The notes under the pieces were generated by a model, which was not told the DNA's origin, did no database searches, and saw only the letters and a list, made by a program, of their open reading frames with translations. DNA of 8,509 nucleotides from Moraxellaceae bacterium (GTDB lineage Bacteria; Pseudomonadota; Gammaproteobacteria; Pseudomonadales; Moraxellaceae): NCBI GenBank assembly GCA_014378805.1, contig JACMMY010000197.1:1-8509 (forward strand), written 5' to 3'. Numbering within the stretch: the first letter of the stretch is position 1; each line of letters opens with the position of its first letter. Positions 1 through 6,527 of this stretch are shown in pieces. A program made the position numbers and the translations under genes.

Positions 1-6
1 ATTAAA

Positions 7-36
7 AGAAAAAGGAAGTGCTTACTTCCTTTTTCT
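7..36. terminator. Rho-independent terminator, probably bidirectional
   Basis: A perfect 13-bp stem (7-19 paired with 24-36) closes a GCTT tetraloop. The arms end in A-rich and T-rich tracts, so either strand gives a hairpin followed by U residues. It most likely ends a gene lying left of the window and insulates recG from it. The direction of that gene cannot be seen. Confidence 0.8.
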
Positions 37-114
37 ATAAAAAAAAGTATTTAATGAGTAATTAAACTAAGAATCTCTTTTGATTGCGTCCAACGTGATC
101 GAGACTGACCACGC

Positions 115-120
115 TATACT
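115..120 (+). promoter_or_regulatory. Candidate recG -10 element (TATACT)
   Basis: TATACT matches the sigma-70 -10 consensus at five of six positions and lies only 6 nt upstream of the recG ATG. No good -35 hexamer sits 16-18 nt upstream. If it is used, transcription would start at or very near the start codon. This is the best -10 candidate between the upstream terminator and recG, but it has not been tested. Confidence 0.35.
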
Positions 121-126
121 ATTGCT

Positions 127-2190
127 ATGAGTATTTCTGTACAAACCTTGAGTGGTGTGGGCGATCAAGTTGCGCAATTATTGGCGCGATTGAGTATTCA
201 TGACGTCAGTGATTTATTATTTCATTTGCCGCGGGGATATGAAGATCGTAGTCGTATTGTTGCAATGAGCGAACTTAAAGTCGGCCAGAGTGCTTTAATT
301 GAGGGCGTTGTGCAATCGGTTGAGCCACTATCCGCGGCAAGGGGTAGTCGTACTTCGTTGTTGGTGCAGATCAGTGATGGCGAGCGCCGAATGACCTTGC
401 GCTTTTTTCAAGTGTACCCGGGCTTAAAAGAAAAGATGCAGGTCGGACGGTTGTTACGCGCGTTTGGTGAGGTGCGTATGGGTGCACGCGGTCTAGAGAT
501 CTCGCATCCCGATATTCAAGTGGTGAGTGTGGGAGCGCCGTTACCACCGTCACGATTGACCGCAATTTATCCGACGACTGAAGGCTTAAGCCAAACTAAA
601 CTTCGTAGTTTGGTGGATCAGGTAATCAATAAGTCTCAAGTTGAATTAACTGAGCTACTGCCAGTCAGTGTTATTCCTCATAACGGTTATAGTTTGCGCC
701 AAGCACTGCGCGAAGTACACCAGCCTGCAAATGTTGCAGATACAGAAGCGTTGATGTCATATCGCCATCCAGCGCAAATTCGGTTGATTTTTGAGGAGTT
801 AGTTGCGCATCAGGCGAGTTTGTTAAGCCGCCGATATTATATGCAGATTAAACCTGCACCTGGGGTCGCGCAAAGTCAGATCCTTGCGCCTCAACTCCTT
901 GCTCAGTTGCCATTCAAGCCAACACGGGCGCAAATACGAGTGAGCGATGAAATCCGTCAGGATTTACAGCAAAGCAAACCGATGTTGCGTCTTGTGCAAG
1001 GCGATGTTGGTTCAGGAAAAACGTTGGTCGCTGCGCTGGCAGCTTGTCATCTATTAGAGGCAGGTTGGCAGGTTGCGTTGGTGGCGCCCACTGAGATTTT
1101 AGCGGAACAGCATTTTATTAATTTTAGCCATTGGTTTGAGCCGCTGGGTATTCAAATTGCTTGGTTGGCTGGCAAACAAAAGGGTAAAGCGCGATTGATT
1201 GCCGAAGCGGATGTGGCTACGGGTGCAGCACAGTTAGTAATTGGTACGCACGCATTATTTCAAGACAGTGTGCAGTTTTATAAATTGGGGTTGGTGATTA
1301 TTGATGAGCAGCATCGATTTGGTGTGGATCAGCGGCTGGCTTTGCGTGAGAAAGGCGCAGCAGGCATGAGTCCGCATCAATTGGTCATGACCGCAACGCC
1401 GATTCCTCGTACGTTGACGATGAGTGTCTATGGTGATTTAGATACATCTGTGATTGATGAGTTGCCGCCTGGAAGAACTTCAATTACGACAGTCGCCGTC
1501 CCTTTTGAGCGTAGGGAGGAGGTGATTGCCCGAATCTCGGCGAATTGTGGACAGGGTAAGCAAGCTTATTGGGTGTGTACATTAGTTGAAGAGTCCGAGA
1601 CGCTGGACGCCAAGGCTGCTGAAGCGACATATGAAGAGCTATCGACGCGCTTGCCGCATCTTAAAATTGGTTTGGTGCATGGGCGAATGAAGTCCGATGA
1701 AAAGCAACAGGTCATGCAGGCATTTAAAAAAAATGAATTACATCTGTTGATTGCGACTACAGTGATTGAAGTCGGTGTGGATGTACCTAATGCCTCGTTA
1801 ATGATTATTGAGAATGCTGAGCGGCTTGGTTTGTCACAATTACATCAGCTCCGTGGACGTGTTGGGCGAGGGAGTACAGCCAGTTTCTGTGTACTGATGT
1901 ATAAGTCACCGTTGTCCGAAAATGGGGTTGAGCGCTTGTCGACGCTGCGAAATAGTACCGATGGATTTGTGATTGCTGAAAAGGATCTTGAGCTGCGTGG
2001 ACCGGGTGAAATTTTGGGAACGCGTCAGACAGGGCTTTTAGGTTTTCGTTTAGTTCAATTACAACGAGATCAGCATTTGTTACCAGAAGCTCAGAAAATT
2101 GCTGCGAAGATGTTGAAACATCATCCGATAGAAAGTGAAAAACTAATGACGCGTTGGTTACCCTCCGCACCACGTTATGCGCGAGTGTAA
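127..2190 (+). CDS. recG: ATP-dependent DNA helicase RecG
   Basis: RecG is a superfamily 2 double-stranded DNA translocase that remodels stalled replication forks and Holliday junctions in the cytoplasm. The 687-aa product is close to the 693 aa of E. coli RecG. An N-terminal wedge/OB region (about residues 1-240) carries the family's SGVG and HLPRGYEDR stretches. The helicase core follows: Walker A GDVGSGKT (292-299), DEQH box (393-396, the typical RecG DEQHRFG), motif III TATP (422-425), and motif VI QLRGRVGRG (574-582). The C-terminal end contains the LGTRQTG stretch of the RecG family. ATG at 127 is the only conventional start, because an in-frame TGA at 106-108 closes the frame and no ATG, GTG or TTG lies between. 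There is no recognisable Shine-Dalgarno sequence. comF begins 3 nt after the stop, suggesting an operon. Identification is secure. Confidence 0.97.
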   Translation: MSISVQTLSGVGDQVAQLLARLSIHDVSDLLFHLPRGYEDRSRIVAMSELKVGQSALIEGVVQSVEPLSAARGSRTSLLVQISDGERRMTLRFFQVYPGLKEKMQVGRLLRAFGEVRMGARGLEISHPDIQVVSVGAPLPPSRLTAIYPTTEGLSQTKLRSLVDQVINKSQVELTELLPVSVIPHNGYSLRQALREVHQPANVADTEALMSYRHPAQIRLIFEELVAHQASLLSRRYYMQIKPAPGVAQSQILAPQLLAQLPFKPTRAQIRVSDEIRQDLQQSKPMLRLVQGDVGSGKTLVAALAACHLLEAGWQVALVAPTEILAEQHFINFSHWFEPLGIQIAWLAGKQKGKARLIAEADVATGAAQLVIGTHALFQDSVQFYKLGLVIIDEQHRFGVDQRLALREKGAAGMSPHQLVMTATPIPRTLTMSVYGDLDTSVIDELPPGRTSITTVAVPFERREEVIARISANCGQGKQAYWVCTLVEESETLDAKAAEATYEELSTRLPHLKIGLVHGRMKSDEKQQVMQAFKKNELHLLIATTVIEVGVDVPNASLMIIENAERLGLSQLHQLRGRVGRGSTASFCVLMYKSPLSENGVERLSTLRNSTDGFVIAEKDLELRGPGEILGTRQTGLLGFRLVQLQRDQHLLPEAQKIAAKMLKHHPIESEKLMTRWLPSAPRYARV

Positions 2191-2193
2191 GCG

Positions 2194-2844
2194 GTGATTT
2201 TCAAATCGATAGGTTTAGCGTTGAAACGGGTTCTTCGTCCTCGTTGTGTACTCTGTCAAATGTATGAAGCGCAAGATCCTTATCCGCTTTGTGACGGCTG
2301 CCGTGCGGATCTAGCTTGGCGTGGAGAGACATTAGCCGTGCAGGATTTGTCGATTCAAATCGCATTTGCCTATCAATGGCCGATTGATCGCCTGATTCAT
2401 TTATATAAATATCAAGCACGTTTAGAGTTAGTTCCCGTGTTTCAATACGGTTTGATGCAGTTACAGCGTCCAGAGGTCGATGCACTGCTTGCCGTACCCC
2501 TTTCACCATCGCGTTTGCGCGAACGAGGTTTCAATCAAAGTCATGAACTTGCAAAAAAAATGGCGTATTATTGGAATATTCCGCTACTGACAGGTGTGAA
2601 CCGACGTGATGGCTTAAGGCAAAAAGGCTTGGGTCGTGGTGAACGTTTGCAGAATTTAGATAATGCTTTTTCATTTGAGCCGAGTGATAAAAAAGTCTTA
2701 CCACGCCGAATTGCATTGATTGATGATGTGTTAACAACAGGGGGGACGCTGCTGAGTTTGGCGGCATTTTTACGTGCCAAAGGCGTAGAAGAGCTCACGG
2801 GTATTGTGGTTGCCAGTCAACATCAGCACGATTCAAACAAATAG
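2194..2844 (+). CDS. comF: ComF family protein (phosphoribosyltransferase-like)
   Basis: This 216-aa product belongs to the ComF/GntX family. In naturally transformable bacteria ComF is needed for uptake or handling of incoming single-stranded DNA; its exact biochemical role is not settled. The N-terminus has a four-cysteine zinc-binding knuckle (C18, C21, C33, C36). The family stretch RERGFNQS, within about residues 105-120, follows. The PRPP-binding loop is DDVLTTGGT with the acidic pair D177/D178. Length is close to E. coli GntX (227 aa). The start is GTG at 2194, 3 nt after the recG stop, with only a weak ribosome site. The next in-frame ATG would fall inside the zinc knuckle, so GTG is preferred and translational coupling to recG is likely. 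No convincing terminator follows the stop. Confidence 0.9.
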   Translation: MIFKSIGLALKRVLRPRCVLCQMYEAQDPYPLCDGCRADLAWRGETLAVQDLSIQIAFAYQWPIDRLIHLYKYQARLELVPVFQYGLMQLQRPEVDALLAVPLSPSRLRERGFNQSHELAKKMAYYWNIPLLTGVNRRDGLRQKGLGRGERLQNLDNAFSFEPSDKKVLPRRIALIDDVLTTGGTLLSLAAFLRAKGVEELTGIVVASQHQHDSNK

Positions 2845-2864
2845 CGGAATTTAATGGCGAATTG

Positions 2865-2911
2865 TACTGCAATTTGTATGAAAAAACATTTTTCTCCTAC
2901 TGCACTTTGTA
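2865..2911 (+). repeat. Imperfect 14-bp direct repeat upstream of corA
   Basis: TACTGCAATTTGTA (2865-2878) and TACTGCACTTTGTA (2898-2911) agree at 13 of 14 positions and start 33 nt apart, about three helical turns. Each copy has a small dyad (TAC, 8 nt, GTA). The second copy lies around the -35 region of the candidate corA promoter. The pair resembles tandem binding sites for a transcription factor, but no factor can be named. Confidence 0.5.
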
Positions 2912-2928
2912 GGTGTATTCATTAGAAT
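2900..2928 (+). promoter_or_regulatory. Candidate corA promoter
   Basis: TAGAAT (2923-2928) is a fair -10 box. The hexamer 17 nt upstream (CTGCAC, 2900-2905) is a poor -35, as would fit an activator-dependent promoter. The predicted start is near 2935, leaving a leader of about 58 nt before the corA ATG. Confidence 0.3.
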
Positions 2929-2992
2929 AGCCAAGTCGATTAAGCGTCGTTTTTAGAAGTTATCAACTCCGCAGAACGCGGGAGGAGACGCT

Positions 2993-4006
2993 ATGCTGGA
3001 AGCCTTTCAAGCCACAGAGCAAGGCAGCTTACGAGAAGTCACTTTGCGCGGTGGATTTGATCTCGCCCCTGATTTGGTCTGGGTCGACCTGATTGCCCCA
3101 ACGCAAGAAGAACAGCAGTGGGTGACAGAGGCGTATCAGCAAAATATTCCAACTTTAAAATCACTTGAAGACATCTCTGCATCGTCGCGTTATTACCGTG
3201 ATGATGATGGCGTTTTACATATTAGTACTTATTTTCTCAGTAAGAATAGAAACTCCACGGCAGATGGGGAAGGCGAACTGACCAGTAATATCTTGGCATC
3301 CGCGCATACCGTTGCGTTCATTCTGCAGAAAGACCGTTTGATAACCGTCCGTGGGCAAAAATTATTGTCGTTTCGCGCATTTCGTGCCCGCGCACATCGC
3401 AACGATTATGAGTTGAGCTATCAAGACCCCGTGTGGATTCTTTTAGGACTACTTGAAGCCAAGCTGGATGAGTTGGCCGATATTTTGGAAGATGTCCATA
3501 AAGGCTTAGAGCAAGGCACAACAGAAGTACTGAACAATCATCACCGTGAATATCATTTAGATTTGGATGATATGGTTACGCGATTGGCTCAACAAGATGA
3601 CGTCCTGGGTAAAGCGCAGCTCTGCTTAATTGATTTGCGTCGTGTATTGAACTTCTTGAGTCGTCCGCGCGCGTTAGGCAGTCATAAATATGATACGGAC
3701 GTGCGCGAGTTAAACGAGGATGTTCGATCATTGGTCGAACACAATGCGTTCTTATTCCAAAAAGTACGTTTCTTGTTAGATACCACTTCAGGTTTTATTA
3801 ATACTGAACAGAACGATATCATTAAACGATTCAATGTTGTTTCAACCATGGTTGCTCCGCCAATGTTGGTGACGGGATTCTATGGTATGAACGTTGATGG
3901 TTTACCCTATTTACATAGTCCGATAGGTTTTAGTTTGGTTGTTGTGGTGATGATCATTTCATTCGTTGTACCCATGTGGTACTTCCGTCGTAAAGGTTGG
4001 CTGTAG
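2993..4006 (+). CDS. corA: CorA family divalent cation (Mg2+/Co2+) transporter
   Basis: This is an inner-membrane channel of the CorA (2-TM-GxN) family, which works as a pentamer and lets Mg2+ (also Co2+ or Ni2+) into the cell. The 337-aa product has a long acidic, mostly helical cytoplasmic N-terminal domain (about 1-275). TM1 (about 278-296) runs into the signature YGMN (297-300). A short periplasmic loop and TM2 (about 312-331) follow, with a basic C-terminal tail ending RRKGWL, much like the KRKNWL end of E. coli CorA. ZntB zinc transporters share this fold, but the GMN and tail favour CorA. The ATG at 2993 has a strong Shine-Dalgarno sequence (GGAGGAG, 2981-2987) five nt upstream. The gene has its own gap of 148 nt after comF and converges on mlaB. 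The transported ion cannot be read from sequence alone. Confidence 0.88.
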   Translation: MLEAFQATEQGSLREVTLRGGFDLAPDLVWVDLIAPTQEEQQWVTEAYQQNIPTLKSLEDISASSRYYRDDDGVLHISTYFLSKNRNSTADGEGELTSNILASAHTVAFILQKDRLITVRGQKLLSFRAFRARAHRNDYELSYQDPVWILLGLLEAKLDELADILEDVHKGLEQGTTEVLNNHHREYHLDLDDMVTRLAQQDDVLGKAQLCLIDLRRVLNFLSRPRALGSHKYDTDVRELNEDVRSLVEHNAFLFQKVRFLLDTTSGFINTEQNDIIKRFNVVSTMVAPPMLVTGFYGMNVDGLPYLHSPIGFSLVVVVMIISFVVPMWYFRRKGWL

Positions 4007-4046
4007 TTCGCTCATTTTTGATGATTAATCAATCATGACTAAATAC

Positions 4047-4071
4047 AGCGAGTCTCTACTCGTTAGCTTTT
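4047..4071 (+). terminator. Weak candidate terminator of corA
   Basis: A short stem (4047-4053 paired with 4058-4064, including one G-T pair and a CTCT loop) lies about 40 nt after the corA stop. A T4 run begins four nt past the stem. The short stem and offset T run make it a weak call. Confidence 0.3.
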
Positions 4072-4118
4072 ATAATCGGTATTAATGAACGACATTTTAG
4101 CCAATCTCGATTATAAAA
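4068..4118. repeat. Perfect 11-bp inverted repeat between corA and mlaB
   Basis: TTTTATAATCG (4068-4078) is exactly mirrored by CGATTATAAAA (4108-4118) across a 29-nt loop. The right arm includes the mlaB stop codon (4111-4113). The stem is AT-rich and neither side has a U tract after the hairpin, so it is not a standard terminator. It could still fold in the 3' ends of both convergent transcripts. Confidence 0.5.
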
Positions 4119-4446
4119 TTTCCTCTAATCGAGAGGCTTCAATGATGGCTTTCATTTTTGTAGGGACGTTTTCTAAATGAATACGCTGCTTCGCAGATAA
4201 GTTCCTAATCCATTGAATAATAACAGCTAAAAGTACAGTGTGGCTTTGGCTGAGTTGAGATAGGTCAATGTTTATGACGGGGGCAGTGATACTGCTGATA
4301 ATCTTATTACCTTCTCGATACGTTGTATTGGCATTATCGAAATGAACTGAACCAATGATTGAAAGGGTGTCTCCTGCGAGTTTTAAGTTCGCAGGCGTAC
4401 TGTCACTTTCATGACTTTTGAGGTTTTTTTTTGCTAATCTGTTCAA
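4111..4446 (-). CDS. mlaB: MlaB, STAS-domain subunit of the Mla phospholipid transporter
   Basis: MlaB binds the ATPase MlaF and is needed for assembly and activity of the inner-membrane MlaFEDB complex. From the proposed TTG start (4446-4444) the product is 111 aa, against 97 in E. coli. The STAS domain covers the C-terminal 90 residues or so. The core reads IDLSQLSQSHT, aligning with IDLSRVSRVDT of E. coli: the key threonine is kept but the preceding Asp is His and the following Gly-Gly is Val-Leu. No ATG or GTG start exists in frame after the mlaC stop. The TTG lies 10 nt past that stop, with a weak AGTGAG ribosome site overlapping the stop. A longer alternative from ATG at 4542 would overlap mlaC by 86 nt. 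An A9 tract (4424-4432) lies near the 5' end. The family call rests on position in the mla operon plus the STAS pattern; the start is uncertain. Confidence 0.8.
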   Translation of the reverse strand: MNRLAKKNLKSHESDSTPANLKLAGDTLSIIGSVHFDNANTTYREGNKIISSITAPVINIDLSQLSQSHTVLLAVIIQWIRNLSAKQRIHLENVPTKMKAIIEASRLEEIL

Positions 4447-4456
4447 TATTGAACGC

Positions 4457-5083
4457 TCACTGACCCGATGTGCTTGCAGAAGGAATAAAATTCTTAATCG
4501 CAAGATCAAGACTGTTTTTGTTGGTCTGTACCGCGGTCGCAAACTGGTTACGGAATGTTAAACCAATATCAATCCCATTGAGTTGCAAGTTACGTACTTT
4601 CCACGAGTCGCCGCTTTGTATTAATTGATAAGCAACAGGAACTATAGTACCTGTGTCAGTTTTGAAATCCATATTGACAACTGCTTTGCTTGGATCTTTA
4701 CCTTCAATAAATGGGCGGATGGTATAACTCTCATTGTCATAGGCAGCAAGACCTTTAGCATAGGTTCTAATCAAACTTTGTCTAAATGTTTGCGCGAATG
4801 ACGTACGTTGTTGAACTGTTGCTTGACGATAATAAGGTCCCATAACGCCACGAGCAAAGCCATCAAAATCGACATAGGGTTCGATATTGTCTTGTACAAT
4901 TTGGTTGAGTACTGCGGGATTTTTCTTGTAGCTTCCGCGGTCTTTGACTAAGCGCGAAATCAACGCATCTGAAATTCTTTTCACAAAGACTGGTGCTGGT
5001 TCAGCCGCAGCAAATGCAGATGACATTGAAAAAACACTAGACAGTAAAACTGCTGCCGCTGTAGAAAATAAAATACGTTTCAT
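4457..5083 (-). CDS. mlaC: MlaC, periplasmic phospholipid-binding shuttle protein
   Basis: MlaC carries phospholipids through the periplasm between the outer-membrane MlaA complex and the inner-membrane MlaFEDB complex. The 208-aa product (E. coli about 211) begins with a classical Sec signal peptide: basic MKR, a hydrophobic core to about residue 20, then SSAFA or AFAAA as signal-peptidase I sites (cleavage after residue 25 or 27). The mature part has the family features: DNIEPYVDF, then a stretch of Arg/Tyr/Gln-rich helices, and a beta-rich C-terminal half with the NLQLNGIDIGLTFRNQF segment typical of MlaC/Ttg2D. The start has GGAG 9 nt upstream. It is separated from mlaD by 95 nt containing a hairpin, and from mlaB by about 10 nt. 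Confidence 0.94.
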   Translation of the reverse strand: MKRILFSTAAAVLLSSVFSMSSAFAAAEPAPVFVKRISDALISRLVKDRGSYKKNPAVLNQIVQDNIEPYVDFDGFARGVMGPYYRQATVQQRTSFAQTFRQSLIRTYAKGLAAYDNESYTIRPFIEGKDPSKAVVNMDFKTDTGTIVPVAYQLIQSGDSWKVRNLQLNGIDIGLTFRNQFATAVQTNKNSLDLAIKNFIPSASTSGQ

Positions 5084-5132
5084 AAATAAAATCTCCGAAC
5101 ATCAAAACTAAATAAATAGGGGTGTATTCATT

Positions 5133-5156
5133 AACGGGGCTCAATATGAGCCCGTT
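5133..5156 (-). other. Hairpin in the mlaD-mlaC intergenic gap
   Basis: Left arm 5133-5142 and right arm 5148-5156 form nine base pairs, six of them an uninterrupted GC-rich block (GGGCTC with GAGCCC), plus one bulged G and a 5-nt loop. It lies 22 nt after the mlaD stop. On the mla transcript no U tract follows, so a simple rho-independent terminator is unlikely. An RNA-processing or 3'-end stabilising element that separates mlaC from mlaD expression is possible. Confidence 0.5.
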
Positions 5157-5178
5157 GATGCACAGGTATTAGGTTGAA

Positions 5179-5703
5179 CTAAAATGCAGCAGTGGCTGCT
5201 GGCACTGGCGCAGCGCTTGTCGTTGGTGTTGCAGATCCAGGTGTTGGTTCGGTTGCTTTACTGAATAAAAACTTACTGATCAGATCTTCAAGCACCAATG
5301 CACTTTGCGTTTGTTCAATTTCGCTTCCGTTTTTCAGAACTTCATCATCTGCGCCGACAGAGATGCCGATATATTGTCCACCAATCAAGCCTTCAGTGAG
5401 AATGCTAGCCGTTGAATCGGTGCTAATTTGCTTCATACCATTGTTGATTTGCATTGTCACAACTGCATCGAGGCGTTTTTGGTCAAGACTAATATCCGTC
5501 ACACGTCCAATCACAACACCACTGAGTGTGACTTTAGCACGAGGTGTGAGTCCACCAATGTTCTGAAAGTGTGCAGTTATCGTATAACCATCTTTATGCA
5601 CTTCATTCAGAAGTCCACTGACCCGTAACGCAAGAAAAAATAATGCGATAATGGTTAAAATTGTAAAAACACCCACACTAAACTCTGCACTACGAGTTCT
5701 CAT
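5179..5703 (-). CDS. mlaD: MlaD, MCE-domain subunit of the Mla phospholipid transporter
   Basis: MlaD is anchored in the inner membrane and forms a hexameric MCE ring through which phospholipids pass between MlaE and MlaC. The 174-aa product (E. coli 183) has one N-terminal transmembrane helix (about 10-30) and an MCE domain (about 38-118) with NIGGLTPRAKVTLSGVVIGRV and the GLIGGQYIGI strand. A hydrophobic pore helix follows, SALVLEDLISKFLF (134-147), nearly identical in style to the E. coli SAMVLEDLIGQFLY. The tail after residue 150 is a low-complexity Pro/Ala/Thr stretch. The start ATG overlaps the mlaE stop by 4 nt (ATGA). A strong ribosome site, GGAGG, lies inside the last codons of mlaE, so translation is coupled. 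Confidence 0.95.
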   Translation of the reverse strand: MRTRSAEFSVGVFTILTIIALFFLALRVSGLLNEVHKDGYTITAHFQNIGGLTPRAKVTLSGVVIGRVTDISLDQKRLDAVVTMQINNGMKQISTDSTASILTEGLIGGQYIGISVGADDEVLKNGSEIEQTQSALVLEDLISKFLFSKATEPTPGSATPTTSAAPVPAATAAF

Positions 5704-6482
5704 GACAAACCTCCGAACATGACCGCAGTCAGAATAAAATCAAGACCCAAGACACATAATGATGAATACACCACAGTATTTGTGGTGGCTGTAGAAATCC
5801 CTTCCGATGTTGGCTTTGTTGCATAACCTTGATACACAGCAATCCATGTACAGACGACACCAAACACGAGACTTTTAATGACGCCGTTGACTACGTCATC
5901 CATAAAACTGACGTTGTTTTGCATACTGCTCCAAAAAGACCCTTCATCGACACCTAACCAATCCACCCCAACCATTTTACCGCCCAAAATACCAACTGCA
6001 GAAAAAATCAAAGCCAGCATGGGTAAGCTAATTATTCCAGCCCACAGTCGTGGTGCGATAATTCGATGGAGTGGATCAACACCGATCATTTCCATACTGG
6101 CAAGCTGTTCCGTGGTTTTCATTAACCCAATTTCGGCCGTTAACGCAGATCCAGCACGACCCGCAAATAAGAGTGCTGCGATAACAGGACCCAGTTCGCG
6201 AACCAATGTCAGCGCAACCATCGTACCCAGTACTTGTGAGCTACCATATTTAGATAAAATCGTAAAACCTTGCAAACCGAGCACTAAGCCAATAAAGAAA
6301 CCTGATACTAAAATAATCAGCAGCGATAATACGCCAACGCGATACATTTGCTCAAGGAAGAGCCCAAATCCAGACCAACTCGGTATCGCAAATGCTGAGC
6401 GAACCAGCATGATACCCGCTGCGCCAATACCTGTTGTACGATCAATAACGCCTCGACCGAGTCGTTGTATTGCGTTTATCAT
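5700..6482 (-). CDS. mlaE: MlaE, permease subunit of the Mla phospholipid transporter
   Basis: MlaE is the membrane permease of the Mla ABC transporter and forms a dimer contacting MlaF on the cytoplasmic side and the MlaD ring on the periplasmic side. The product is 260 aa, the same as E. coli MlaE. An N-terminal amphipathic segment is followed by several hydrophobic helices (about 48-75, 90-108, 146-170, 203-220, 240-258). The coupling region ELGPVIAALLFAGRAGSA (96-113) continues into AEIGLMKTTEQL, which is highly characteristic of the family. The ATG at 6482 has no strong ribosome site. A short out-of-frame ORF running from 6523 ends in TGA overlapping this ATG. The mlaF stop lies 45 nt upstream. 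Confidence 0.96.
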   Translation of the reverse strand: MINAIQRLGRGVIDRTTGIGAAGIMLVRSAFAIPSWSGFGLFLEQMYRVGVLSLLIILVSGFFIGLVLGLQGFTILSKYGSSQVLGTMVALTLVRELGPVIAALLFAGRAGSALTAEIGLMKTTEQLASMEMIGVDPLHRIIAPRLWAGIISLPMLALIFSAVGILGGKMVGVDWLGVDEGSFWSSMQNNVSFMDDVVNGVIKSLVFGVVCTWIAVYQGYATKPTSEGISTATTNTVVYSSLCVLGLDFILTAVMFGGLS

Positions 6483-6527
6483 GACTGATCAACTCTCAAG
6501 AATAGGCGGTGTGGCTTTTGCATAGAC

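Noticed and set aside
1805..2173. 122-codon frame opposite recG
   Set aside because: It is antisense to the conserved motif VI region of RecG, with no start signals.
2860..2894. Small hairpins after comF (AATTG/CAATT and GAAAAA/TTTTTC) as a terminator
   Set aside because: The stems are 5-6 bp and nearly all A/T, too weak to call; the direct repeat explains this region better.
3721..3741. Inverted repeat TGTTCGA/TCGAACA inside corA
   Set aside because: It lies in a coding region with ordinary codons and no context for an operator; likely chance.
4021..4036. ATGATT/AATCAT inverted repeat after corA as a terminator
   Set aside because: The stem is short and AT-rich, with no T run after it.
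4411..4413. ATG on the minus strand near 4412 as the mlaB start
   Set aside because: It is out of frame with the STAS domain and stops after nine codons.
5878..6525. 215-codon open frame on the plus strand opposite mlaE
   Set aside because: It is entirely antisense to a well-identified mlaE, is Ser/Pro/Ile/Thr-rich without recognisable motifs, and has no ribosome site. It is a shadow frame.
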